Source: Andreprevotia lacus DSM 23236
GTDB lineage: Bacteria > Pseudomonadota > Gammaproteobacteria > Burkholderiales > Chitinibacteraceae
Direction: 5' to 3'
Assembly (NCBI RefSeq): GCF_900176275.1
Contig: NZ_FWXD01000014.1
Coordinates: 62,001-126,000 of the forward strand
Length of the DNA stretch: 64,000 nucleotides
Shown here: positions 9,294-17,269 of the stretch, piece after piece
Numbering within the stretch: position 1 is the first letter of the stretch
Layout of the letters: every line of letters starts with the position of its first letter
Notes under the pieces: model-generated
What the model was told of the DNA's origin: nothing
Database searches by the model: none
What the model saw: only the letters and a program-made list of their open reading frames with translations
Program-made: the position numbers and the translations under genes

Positions 9294-9555
9294 AATAATC
9301 CGGCACACCGTAGGCAGTGAGGATGTAATCGAACTGGGCAATGTCGAGCTGCTGCCCCACATAGGGCTGCAGCGCGGCGATGCGCGCGGCATCGAGCATG
9401 TAGGACAGCTTCATGTCCGGATCGGGCTTGTCCTGCTCGTGCTTGAACAGGTCGAACAAAAAGGCGGGCGATACGGTATCGGCCAGCGGCAGGTGGCCGA
9501 GGAAGCCCCCTTCCATGCCTTTTTCCCAGACTTCGAGCGCGCGAACGACTTTCAT
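9292..9555 (-). CDS. Small hypothetical protein (87 aa)
   Basis: Family not recognised. The 87-residue protein is probably soluble, with no signal peptide or membrane segment, and begins MKVVRALEVWEKGMEGGFLG. It contains a DLFKHEQDKPDPDMK segment and ends in DYILTAYGVPDY. A clear ribosome site (AAGGAA) precedes the ATG at 9555, and codon use matches the neighbours, which supports a real gene. The stop overlaps the end of an inverted-end repeat. It stands alone between a convergent lysR gene and the tandem repeat array. Confidence 0.7.
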   Translation of the reverse strand: MKVVRALEVWEKGMEGGFLGHLPLADTVSPAFLFDLFKHEQDKPDPDMKLSYMLDAARIAALQPYVGQQLDIAQFDYILTAYGVPDY

Positions 9556-9670
9556 GATGCGGTTCCTTGGTACAGAGCCTCATTATACCGCCCCCGCCTT
9601 GGTGGTGAGTGGCGGACGGCAAGCCCCGCCCGAGCGCACTGCGTCAGCAACGTGTATCCGCGCCACGCAC

Positions 9671-10192
9671 GAGCGTAGCGAGGCCCCCTCGCGGCGGCGA
9701 GGGCGGGGGGAGTGGAATCCAACAGGCAAGAGCCGCTGTTTCGCCCTGCATTGCCCTTGAGAGTCCGGCCTAGCCGGACTATTGATGCCGGCTGAACCAC
9801 CAGGAGGTGGAAAAAGACACAAGGCTCTGCGGCGAGGGCGGGGGGAGTGGAATCAAACAGGCAAGAGCCGCTGTTTCGCCCTGCTGTGCCCTTGAGAGTC
9901 CGGCCAAGCCGGACTATTGATGCAGGCTGAACCACCAAGAAGTGGAAAAAGACACAAGGCTCTGCGGCGAGGGCGGGGGGAGTGGAATCAAACAGGCAAG
10001 AGCCGCTGTTTCGCCCTGCTGTGCCCTTGAGAGTCCGGCCAAGCCGGACTATTGATGCAGGCTGAACCACCAAGAAGTGGAAAAAGACACAAGGCTGTGT
10101 GGCGAGGGCGGGGGAAGTGGCATAAAACAAGCGATCGCCGCTGTTTCGCCGGCTCAAAACGACAAGAACCCGGCTTGGCCGGGTTCTTGATG
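9671..10192 (+). repeat. Tandem array of a 135-bp two-hairpin repeat (REP-like family R)
   Basis: This 678-bp gene-free interval (9556-10233) is filled by four tandem units starting at 9696, 9831, 9966 and 10101, exact period 135 bp. Units 2 and 3 differ at only about two bases near their ends; unit 1 has a few changes; unit 4 is partial and diverged. Each full unit carries GGAATCAAACAGG, CGCTGTTTCGCC and a hairpin AGTCCGGC-N3-GCCGGACT followed by ATTGATGC. A leading hairpin (CCCTCGC-GGCG-GCGAGGG, 9686-9703) precedes unit 1. The last hairpin (10164-10174 with 10178-10188, perfect 11-bp stem) lies 46 bp from the btuB stop and may end its transcript. Related single copies occur at 23430, 31003, 33016, 56641 and 56801. 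Confidence 0.9.
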
Positions 10193-10233
10193 CCGCTTCA
10201 TTCACTGCCTGAGTGGCAAATCAACTGCGGCGA

Positions 10234-12234
10234 TCAGAAGTGCGCGGTCAGCGATGCCATGAAGCTGCGTCCTTCGGCCGGGTACAGGCTATAGGCGCCT
10301 GTCGTGCCGGTGCTGCCGGCACGGATGCCGTAGCTGGCGTACTTCTTGTCGAACAGGTTGTCGACGGTCAGCGCTGCATCCCAGTTCTTGCTCAGGCGCT
10401 GGGTGTACTTGGCGCCGAACAGCGCATACGACGACTGCTTGGTGCCGAACTGGTTGGCCTGATCGTTGTCCAGCCGCTGCTCGCCCACGTATTGCAAGTT
10501 GAACGCCAGTTGCGAGCCCTCGCGCACTTGCCAGGCCACAGCGGCGTTGGCCAGCCATTCCGGCACCATCGGTACCTGGTTGCCGGCGAGCGCAATGCCG
10601 CTGACGGTACCATCGCGGAAGGTGGCACGCTGCCAGCTCAGATTGCCCGAGATGGTCACGCTGGCATTGACGGCGTAGCGGCCCGACAGCTCGATGCCCT
10701 CGCGGCGCGTCGGGTCGAGGTTGACGTTGGCACCATAGCCGAAGTTGGCCAGCGGGCTGTAGTAGATCTCGTTGTCGAGGTCATAGCGGTAGTAGGCCAG
10801 CTGCGCGCTGGCGTCCTTGCCGTCCCACGCCAGGCCGATTTCCTTGTCGTTCGACGTTTGCGGCTTGAGCGGATTGCTGGTGTAAACCAGCTCGTCGGCA
10901 TTGGCGAGGCGATAGCTGCGGCCCACCTTGGCATAGGCGGCAAAGCCTGCGCCCAGCGGCTGGCGCACGCCCAGTTGCCATGCATTCAGGCCCTGATCGG
11001 TTTGCGAGCTGGTGCCATAGCCGCTCAGGTCGGTCACATCATCTTTCAGCCACGCGTGGCGCGCGCCAACGGTGATGCGCGTGTCGCCAAACGGCTGCAG
11101 GCTGGCTTCGGCAAACACGGCCGTGTGGCGCTGCCCGGTTTTCATGCTCGGCACGGCTACGGCGCCCTGATCGACGTCCATATCGCTGCCCAGCCAGTCG
11201 ATGCCGGCCACCACTTGCTGGCCGTTGCCGAACGGCAACTGGTAGCGCAGTGCGGCGCTTTTCTCGCGCAGGTCGCGCTTGTCGAAGTAATCGCCCCAGC
11301 TGCTGTTGTAGTAGCTCTCGGTCTGCTTGCCGCGCAATGCCAGCTCTGCATACAGGGTGCCCGTGCCGATGTCCTGCTTGAGCTGCACACCGCCGCTGCG
11401 GTTTTTCACGTCGCTGTAATCGCGCGGGGTGGATGTGCCGTCCGGGTTGCTGGCGTATTCGTCGATGCCCTTGGCAGGGTCGATCTTGCGGCTGCCCGCC
11501 AGGCCCAGGTGCTGGTTGCCGGCGCGCACATAGGCATTGATACTGCCACCTTCGTGCTGCCATGCGGCATTCACGCCCACGTTGTCGCGGCGCTCGGCAT
11601 TGTTGTCACGCTGGTGGTCGGTGCTCATGCTTTGCGCATAGGCATCCAGACCGACGCTGTCGGTGGCCTTGTGCAGGGCCAGGTCGAGCTGGCGCAGATT
11701 GTTGCTGCCCACGGTGGCCGTCGCTTCGACGGTATCGGCCGCCTCGAACGGGCCGCGCGTGATGATGTTGATCACGCCGCCCGTAGTGCCGCCGCCGTAT
11801 TGCACGCTGCCGCTGCCACGCACGATTTCAATGCGGGCAATGGCGGCCAGCGGCAAAAAGGCCAGCTTGGGCGACGACAGGTCGTTGGTGTTTTGCTTGA
11901 CGCCGTCGACGAGGATCAGCGTGTTGCTGCTGCCGGTCATGCCGAAGCCGCGCAGGTCGATGGTGCCGTCGGCCGAACCGCTGGTGCTGAAGAAGTGGAT
12001 GCCGGCGACAGACGACAGTACCCCCTGCACGGTACTGGCGGACGATTGCGCGATATCGTCGGCGGTGATGACCGTCACGCTGCCGGGAATGGTGCTTTGC
12101 AGCGAGGGCACGCGCGAGGCGGTGATGATCACCGGGTCGGCGTTGTACACCGGCAGATCGGCGGCATGGGCACCCAGCGCGGCGCACAGGGCGGCCAGCG
12201 GCGTGAGGCGGCGGCATTGAATCAGTTGGAACAT
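10234..12234 (-). CDS. btuB: TonB-dependent cobalamin (corrinoid) receptor
   Basis: Outer-membrane beta-barrel receptor importing cobalamin with TonB energy. The 666-residue protein begins MFQLIQCRRLTPLAALCAAL with a signal peptide cleaved near AHAAD. A TonB-box-like DPVIITASR follows, then the plug domain (VTVITADDIAQ, VLVDG-like LILVDGVKQN, IEIVRGSGSVQYG, GGVINIITR) and a barrel ending in a terminal aromatic (LTAHF). The ATG at 12234 is chosen for its GGGAG ribosome site; the longer open frame upstream is riboswitch sequence. Cobalamin is assigned as substrate because a cobalamin riboswitch lies directly upstream, and the homology to BtuB agrees. It is not linked to btuFCD in this window. 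Confidence 0.93.
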   Translation of the reverse strand: MFQLIQCRRLTPLAALCAALGAHAADLPVYNADPVIITASRVPSLQSTIPGSVTVITADDIAQSSASTVQGVLSSVAGIHFFSTSGSADGTIDLRGFGMTGSSNTLILVDGVKQNTNDLSSPKLAFLPLAAIARIEIVRGSGSVQYGGGTTGGVINIITRGPFEAADTVEATATVGSNNLRQLDLALHKATDSVGLDAYAQSMSTDHQRDNNAERRDNVGVNAAWQHEGGSINAYVRAGNQHLGLAGSRKIDPAKGIDEYASNPDGTSTPRDYSDVKNRSGGVQLKQDIGTGTLYAELALRGKQTESYYNSSWGDYFDKRDLREKSAALRYQLPFGNGQQVVAGIDWLGSDMDVDQGAVAVPSMKTGQRHTAVFAEASLQPFGDTRITVGARHAWLKDDVTDLSGYGTSSQTDQGLNAWQLGVRQPLGAGFAAYAKVGRSYRLANADELVYTSNPLKPQTSNDKEIGLAWDGKDASAQLAYYRYDLDNEIYYSPLANFGYGANVNLDPTRREGIELSGRYAVNASVTISGNLSWQRATFRDGTVSGIALAGNQVPMVPEWLANAAVAWQVREGSQLAFNLQYVGEQRLDNDQANQFGTKQSSYALFGAKYTQRLSKNWDAALTVDNLFDKKYASYGIRAGSTGTTGAYSLYPAEGRSFMASLTAHF

Positions 12235-12347
12235 GGAACACACTCCCGTGGACATGGTTGGGAGTGCGAAAGACCGACGGGCCGGTGCGGGCGCAGCATG
12301 AGTCCGCGCCCGGCCACTGGCCGGTCGTACTTCGGACTTCACCCCGA

Positions 12348-12535
12348 GTCTTCCGCACTGCTGGGCCAGGCCGGTCTCCGGGCTCATCGCTCGTCTGCTT
12401 CGCCTTCCCGGCCCGTGGGCCAGTGGCATGTGGAAGCAGCGTCGTCACGATTTACCGTTGCGGGGGCAGCTCGGGGATCACCTCAGGGTTCACCCGATTC
12501 CCGTTTAACCGGCGATTGTCGCCGGCACCTGACAG
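12348..12535 (-). promoter_or_regulatory. Cobalamin (AdoCbl) riboswitch upstream of btuB
   Basis: Read on the minus strand, the leader has the ordered conserved blocks of the cobalamin riboswitch: AGGTGCC, GGGAATCGGGTGAA, CTGCCCCCGCAACGGTAA, GCCACTG (plus-strand 12421-12427) and the B12 box AGCCCGGAGACCGGCC (about 12371-12386). It ends roughly 110 bases before the btuB ATG. High cobalamin should lower receptor expression. The rest of the 12235-12644 gap holds the leader tail and, on the far side, the end of the GGDEF gene. Confidence 0.95.
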
Positions 12536-12644
12536 GGCGCGGAGTGTAGCACCGTTATGTGTTTTTTCCCTGTCCGGCTACGTCAGCCGCTGATATGCGG
12601 CCGCATCTCTGGCGGTAAAAGGCCGGGCACATGTCCGCCAGCGC

Positions 12645-13238
12645 TCAATCGTCGGTATGCACCACGCCACAGGCGGCATCTGCCGCCAGCAGCAGGTCTT
12701 CCAGCGTATCGGTTTCGTCGCTGATCGCAGCGGCGCCGACGGTCACCCCCACCTTGATCTCGCGGCCATCCTCCAGCTTGACCGGCGTGGTCATCACGCG
12801 CAGGCGGATACGGTCGGCCACGGTTTGCGCGCCATCGAGCGGGGTATCGGGTAACAGCAGCGCGATTTCCTCGCTGGAAAAGCGGCCGATCAGGTCGAAA
12901 TCGCGCACGCTGCCACGGCAGCACTCGGCCACGTATTGCAGCACCAGATCGCCGCCCTGGGTGCCATAGCGCTCGTTCAGCTTGCGCATCTGGTCCACAT
13001 CAACCAGCAGCGCCGACAGCACATGCCCGGCGCGCTGGCTGCGGTTCACCTCGCGGCCGGCGTTTTCCAGAAAGGCAGCGCGGGTAGGCAAGCCGGTGAG
13101 CGCATCGACATACTCGTTGGCCGCCTGCGCAGCCCGCTGGCGCGCCCGCTGCCACGACAGGCCGAGCGCCAGCGCGGCCAGCCAGCCCAGTGCTGCCACG
13201 CCCCATGCGATTGCCATCCAGTTGTCGTCGCCACCCAT
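12645..13238 (-). CDS. Membrane-anchored GGDEF-domain protein with degenerate active site
   Basis: A 197-residue protein with one N-terminal membrane segment (about residues 8-29) and a single cytoplasmic GGDEF domain. Fold motifs are intact (DALTGLPTRAAF at 45-56, LVDVDQMRKLNERYGTQGGD at 78-97) but the signature GG[DE]EF reads SSEEI at 121-125. Loss of both glycines predicts little or no diguanylate cyclase activity; it may bind GTP or act as a scaffold. The start at 13238 is supported by AGGAG eight bases upstream; upstream in-frame sequence looks non-coding. No sensor domain is present. Confidence 0.85.
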   Translation of the reverse strand: MGGDDNWMAIAWGVAALGWLAALALGLSWQRARQRAAQAANEYVDALTGLPTRAAFLENAGREVNRSQRAGHVLSALLVDVDQMRKLNERYGTQGGDLVLQYVAECCRGSVRDFDLIGRFSSEEIALLLPDTPLDGAQTVADRIRLRVMTTPVKLEDGREIKVGVTVGAAAISDETDTLEDLLLAADAACGVVHTDD

Positions 13239-13400
13239 CAAGCCACTCCTGCCGTTAGGATTAGTGTAAGTGGTGATGCAGGAATTTGCATCCGCGCCCG
13301 CAGCCGCGCAGTACCGGGGCCTGCGGCTGGCGCACCGCCAGTCGGCAGCAATATGTAAAGCGCATCGCCGCAAGTAAGCGCGGCAAGTACAATCGCGCCC

Positions 13401-14360
13401 ATGTCACGAATCTTGCTGCTTCGCCTTTCGTCCATGGGCGACGTCATCCATACCCTGCCGGCGGTCAGCGATCTGGCGCGCGCGCGGCCGGGCACCACGG
13501 TCGACTGGGTGGTCGAAGAAGGCTTTGCCGAGTTGCCACGCCTGCACCCTGCCGTGGGCGAGGTGCTGCCGATTGCGCTGCGCCGCTGGCGCAAATCGCC
13601 GCTGAACGCACACACCCGCAGCGAATTTGCCGACTTTCGCAGCCGCTTGCAAAGCAGCCGCTACGATCTGGTGCTCGATATCCAGGGCCTGCTGAAAAGC
13701 GCCGTGGTGGGCAAGCTCGCGCACGGCCCCATGGCCGGTTACGACCGCCACAGCATACGCGAGCCGCTGGCCAGTCTGCTTTACCGCCAACGCCATGCCG
13801 TTGGCCGCCATCTGCACGCGGTAGAGCGCAGCCGCCAGTTGATGGCTGCTGCAGTGGGCTATGCGCCGGGTGGTCCGCTCGATTACGGTCTGCGGGTGCC
13901 GGCCTTTACGCCGGACTGGCTGCCGCAACAACCCTATGCGGTACTGCTCACCGCCACCAGCCGCGCCGACAAGGAATGGGCCGAGGCCAACTGGATTGCG
14001 CTGGGCCAGCAACTGGCCGAGCGCGGCATCGCCAGTGTGCTGCCCTGGGGCAGCGCTGCCGAGCGCGAACGCGCCGAACGGCTGGCCGCCGCCATCCCTG
14101 CTGCATGTGCAGCCCCCAGGCTGGGCCTGGGCGATGCTGCCGGCCTGCTGGCTGGCAGCCGCATCGTGGTCGGCGTTGACACCGGGCTGGCGCATCTGGC
14201 TGCTGCGGTGGCCGCGCCCGTGGTGGCGATTTTCTGCGCCTCTGACCCCATCAAGACCGGCGTGCTGGCCGACAGCTACGCGGTCAACCTCGGCCAGCAT
14301 GGTGCAGCGCCCGACGTGGCCACCGTGTGGCAAGCCGTCACCGCCGGAATGCGCCCGTGA
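13401..14360 (+). CDS. waaC: Lipopolysaccharide heptosyltransferase I
   Basis: Adds the first L-glycero-D-manno-heptose to Kdo2-lipid A in LPS inner-core synthesis at the cytoplasmic face of the inner membrane. The 319-residue GT9-family protein opens MSRILLLRLSSMGDVIHTLP, the typical WaaC N terminus, and later carries LTATSRADKEWAEANW and the nucleotide-sugar site VGVDTGLAHLAAAV. The stop overlaps the GTG start of the Kdo transferase gene (GTGA), so both core genes are coupled. Confidence 0.94.
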   Translation: MSRILLLRLSSMGDVIHTLPAVSDLARARPGTTVDWVVEEGFAELPRLHPAVGEVLPIALRRWRKSPLNAHTRSEFADFRSRLQSSRYDLVLDIQGLLKSAVVGKLAHGPMAGYDRHSIREPLASLLYRQRHAVGRHLHAVERSRQLMAAAVGYAPGGPLDYGLRVPAFTPDWLPQQPYAVLLTATSRADKEWAEANWIALGQQLAERGIASVLPWGSAAERERAERLAAAIPAACAAPRLGLGDAAGLLAGSRIVVGVDTGLAHLAAAVAAPVVAIFCASDPIKTGVLADSYAVNLGQHGAAPDVATVWQAVTAGMRP

Positions 14361-15619
14361 TCCGCTGGCTGTATTCGCTGTGCCTCTACCTGATCACGCC
14401 GGTCATCATGGGCTATCTGCTCAAACGCGCGCGCAAGCAGCCCGAATACCGCCAGCACTGGCGCGAGCGCTGGGCCATTTACGACCGCAGCCCCCGCAAC
14501 GGCGCACAGCCGCTATGGCTGCACGCGGTATCAGTGGGCGAAATGCGCGCCGCGCTGCCGCTGGTAAAGGCGCTGCGCGAGCGCTACCCCGATCACCCGC
14601 TGCTGCTCACCTGCATGACGCCCACCGGCCGCGCCACCGCTACCGAGCTGTATGGCGACATCGCCGAAATCGTTTACCTGCCCTATGACTACCCGTGCGC
14701 AATGCGCCGCTTTCTGCGTCGCTACCGGCCGGTGCTGGGCCTGCTGCTGGAAACGGAGCTGTGGCCCAATCTGCTGACCGCCTGCCGCAAGCACGGCGTG
14801 CCGCTATGGCTGGTGAATGCGCGGCTGTCGGAAAAATCGGCGCGCGGTTACGCCCGCATCCGCTGGCTGGCCGGGCCTGCCTTTGCCCGCTTGAGCGGCG
14901 TGCTGGCGCAGGCCGATGCCGATGCCGGCCGGCTGCGCGCGCTGGGCGCCACCAATGTGCACGTGACCGGCAACCTCAAGTACGACAACCAGCCCGAGCC
15001 GGACATGGTGGCACGTGGCAAGCGCTGGCATGGGCTGTTCGGCCAGCGGCCGGTGCTGCTGCTGGCCTCCAGCCGCGACGGCGAGGAAGTCTTGCTGGGC
15101 GACGCACTGCGCCGCGCCGGCCTGCCGGCCAATGCACTGTGGATCGTCGTGCCGCGCCACCCGCAACGCTTTGACGAGGCCGCACAACAACTGCAGGCCA
15201 ACGGCTGGCGGGTGCACCGCCGCAGCCAGTGGGATGAAGGCGCGCTGCCGGCCGACGTGCAGGTACTGCTGGGCGACAGCATGGGCGAAATGCTGGCCTG
15301 GCATGCGGCGGCGGATGTCGCCATCATCGGCGGCTCGCTGCTGCCCTTTGGCAGCCAGAGCCTGATCGAAGCCTGCGCGGTGGGCACGCCGGTCTTGCTG
15401 GGGCCATCCACCTACAATTTTGCGCAGGCCGCTGCCGAGGCACTGGCCTGCGGCGCAGCGCAGCAGGGCGACAATGCCGACGCGGTTGCGGCACTGGCCA
15501 TCCCCCTGCTGTCTGACCCGGCCGGCCGCGAGCGCATGGGTGCCGCCGGCATGACGTTCACCAGCGCCCATCGTGGCGCGACCGCGCGCATGCTGGCACA
15601 TCTGGGGCAGGCGCTTTAG
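14357..15619 (+). CDS. waaA: 3-deoxy-D-manno-octulosonic acid (Kdo) transferase
   Basis: Transfers Kdo from CMP-Kdo to lipid IVA. The 420-residue protein starts at a GTG overlapping the waaC stop, which gives the usual N-terminal membrane anchor (IRWLYSLCLYLITPVIMGYL). HAVSVGEMRAALPLVKALRE carries the catalytic Glu region, and GTP-independent GT-B features include VHVTGNLKYD and IIGGSLLPFGSQSLIEA near the C terminus. Length is close to the usual 420-430. It forms an operon with waaC; msbA and lpxC for the same pathway lie elsewhere in the window. Confidence 0.95.
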   Translation: MIRWLYSLCLYLITPVIMGYLLKRARKQPEYRQHWRERWAIYDRSPRNGAQPLWLHAVSVGEMRAALPLVKALRERYPDHPLLLTCMTPTGRATATELYGDIAEIVYLPYDYPCAMRRFLRRYRPVLGLLLETELWPNLLTACRKHGVPLWLVNARLSEKSARGYARIRWLAGPAFARLSGVLAQADADAGRLRALGATNVHVTGNLKYDNQPEPDMVARGKRWHGLFGQRPVLLLASSRDGEEVLLGDALRRAGLPANALWIVVPRHPQRFDEAAQQLQANGWRVHRRSQWDEGALPADVQVLLGDSMGEMLAWHAAADVAIIGGSLLPFGSQSLIEACAVGTPVLLGPSTYNFAQAAAEALACGAAQQGDNADAVAALAIPLLSDPAGRERMGAAGMTFTSAHRGATARMLAHLGQAL

Positions 15620-15634
15620 CGCCGCTGCATTCGC

Positions 15635-16360
15635 TCAACGATAGCGGGCAGAAATCCGTTCCAGTTCGCCGGCCTTCAACACGGCCTGCACGGCAGCATT
15701 CAGCCGGTCAAACGTTGCGCCACCCAGCTGCGGATTGCAGGCCAGCCACATTTGCGTGTCCTTGCCGGAAGCCAGGGTCAGCACCGGTTTGATGCCATTC
15801 TGAAAGCCGGCCAGCCTGGCCCGGTATGGCCCCACGCGTGAGCCGGCCACCCACAGGTCAATGCGGCCGGCGCGCAGCTTGAGTAAGTTCTGCACATCGC
15901 TGGCGGCGCGCTCGAGCGGTATGCCCATTTTCTCGGCCAGGTCGGAATAGGCATCGCCGTTGTAACCGCCCACCCTGAACTTGCTGGCGTCTGCCGCGCT
16001 GTTCAGGCGCAGCGGGTTGTCGGCACGCGCAAACAGCTTGATCTCGTCGGCAACCAGCGGGCCGATCCAGCGGTAAAAACGCTCGCGTTCGGCGGTACGC
16101 ACGGCGGAGTACACGCAGGTATCCGGCTGGCTGCGCGCCAGGAAGAGTGCACGTGCCCAGGGCATCAGCTCGAATGACGCCTGCAGGCCGGCGCGCTGCA
16201 GCGCCTGGGCAAGCAGTTCGGTTGCGATGCCGCTCACCTCGCCATCCACCTGCATATTGAAGGGCGGGTAGTCCTCGGTAACAAAAGTCAGCGCGCAGGC
16301 AAGCTGCGCGCACACGCAAAAACCCAGCGCTGCCCCCAGATGCTGGCGCGTACCCATCAT
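15635..16360 (-). CDS. Periplasmic solute-binding protein, SBP_bac_3 family
   Basis: A 241-residue extracellular binding protein of the polar amino-acid type. It has a signal peptide (about 1-23, cleaved near CALTF), then FVTEDYPPFNM, a common N-terminal feature of this family, and PWARALFLARSQPDTCVYS. No ABC permease or ATPase gene is adjacent, so it is either an orphan binding protein or a signalling/sensory lobe. Two consecutive ATG codons (16360, 16357) are possible starts; a GGGGGA run lies directly ahead, so the second may be used. Ligand unknown. Confidence 0.82.
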   Translation of the reverse strand: MMGTRQHLGAALGFCVCAQLACALTFVTEDYPPFNMQVDGEVSGIATELLAQALQRAGLQASFELMPWARALFLARSQPDTCVYSAVRTAERERFYRWIGPLVADEIKLFARADNPLRLNSAADASKFRVGGYNGDAYSDLAEKMGIPLERAASDVQNLLKLRAGRIDLWVAGSRVGPYRARLAGFQNGIKPVLTLASGKDTQMWLACNPQLGGATFDRLNAAVQAVLKAGELERISARYR

Positions 16361-16384
16361 TCCCCCTGTTTGCTGAAACTGGTT

Positions 16385-17269
16385 TCAGCCTAGCCCAAGC
16401 GGCGTATCGCCGCCCTGGCGCCAGCGCAGCTGGTGCACCACCAGACCGGCAATGATGAGCGCGGTGCCGGCCAGCATGGCCGGGGTGACCAGCTCGGCAT
16501 TGAGCGCCTTGCCCAGCCACAGCGCCGCAGCGGGCGATGCCAGCGACAGCAGCGCCACCTGCGCCGGGCGGCATTCGCGGATCATCCAGTAATACACGCT
16601 GAAGCCCAGCGCCGACCCCACCAGTGCCAGATAAGCCACCGCCCCCACGGCACGCCAAGGCAGCGCCCTGACGTCCGGCAGCGGCGCACCGCTCAGCAAC
16701 CAGAACACGCCGGTGAGCGTGGCACACACCAGCAATGCGCCGGTATTCACCGCCAGCGCCGACAATCCTTGCGAATCAATCTTCAGCCGCACAGCGGCAG
16801 CCGATTGCAACAGCACCGCCAGCAAGGTGACCGCCAGCCCCAGCGCGGCGCCGCCAAAGCCGTGCGCAAAGATCGTGGACAGCCCGGCCACACCCAGCGC
16901 CACACCGATCAACTCGCGCGCGGCGGGCTTCTCGTGCAGCCACCAGTGGGTGAACAGCGCGGTGGAGAATGGAATCAGCCCGAACAGCACCGCCACCGTG
17001 CCGGATGACACCGAGCGCGATGCCCAGTAGGTGCACGCCATCGACAAACTGGTGCCCAGCCCGCCCACCAGATAGGCGCGCCGCGCTGCGGCATGCATGG
17101 GCAGCTCGCGCCCAGACACGCGCAGCGACAGCCAGCACGCCAGTGCGGCCAGCGCGAAGCGGCCCACCAGCGCCAGCGGCACCGGCAAGCCGTGCACGCT
17201 CCAGTTGATCGCCAAGGCCGTGGTCGACCACACGCCGATCAGCAACAAACCTGCCAGCCAATAGCGCAT
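16385..17269 (-). CDS. EamA/DMT-family transporter (RhaT-like)
   Basis: A 294-residue inner-membrane protein with about ten hydrophobic segments in two EamA repeats, opening MRYWLAGLLLIGVWSTTALA. The drug/metabolite transporter family exports amino acids, sugars or other metabolites; substrate unknown. Its ATG overlaps the stop of the HD-GYP gene by one base (TGATG), so it is translated from the same message. The functional link to c-di-GMP turnover is unexplained and may be accidental. Confidence 0.88.
   Translation of the reverse strand: MRYWLAGLLLIGVWSTTALAINWSVHGLPVPLALVGRFALAALACWLSLRVSGRELPMHAAARRAYLVGGLGTSLSMACTYWASRSVSSGTVAVLFGLIPFSTALFTHWWLHEKPAARELIGVALGVAGLSTIFAHGFGGAALGLAVTLLAVLLQSAAAVRLKIDSQGLSALAVNTGALLVCATLTGVFWLLSGAPLPDVRALPWRAVGAVAYLALVGSALGFSVYYWMIRECRPAQVALLSLASPAAALWLGKALNAELVTPAMLAGTALIIAGLVVHQLRWRQGGDTPLGLG

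Noticed and set aside
9671-10192. CRISPR-like array
   Set aside because: Units are 135 bp with no variable spacers and no cas genes; it is a plain tandem repeat.
9552-10205. A 217-codon minus-strand open frame with 45-residue repeats
   Set aside because: It exists only because the DNA repeat period is a multiple of three; it runs through hairpins of the repeat family and shows no protein-like features or ribosome site.
12235-12429. N-terminal extension of btuB
   Set aside because: The extra sequence is the riboswitch leader; the ATG at 12234 has a good ribosome site and signal peptide.
10213-12549. Long plus-strand frame opposite btuB
   Set aside because: Shadow of the TonB-dependent receptor; it also crosses the riboswitch.
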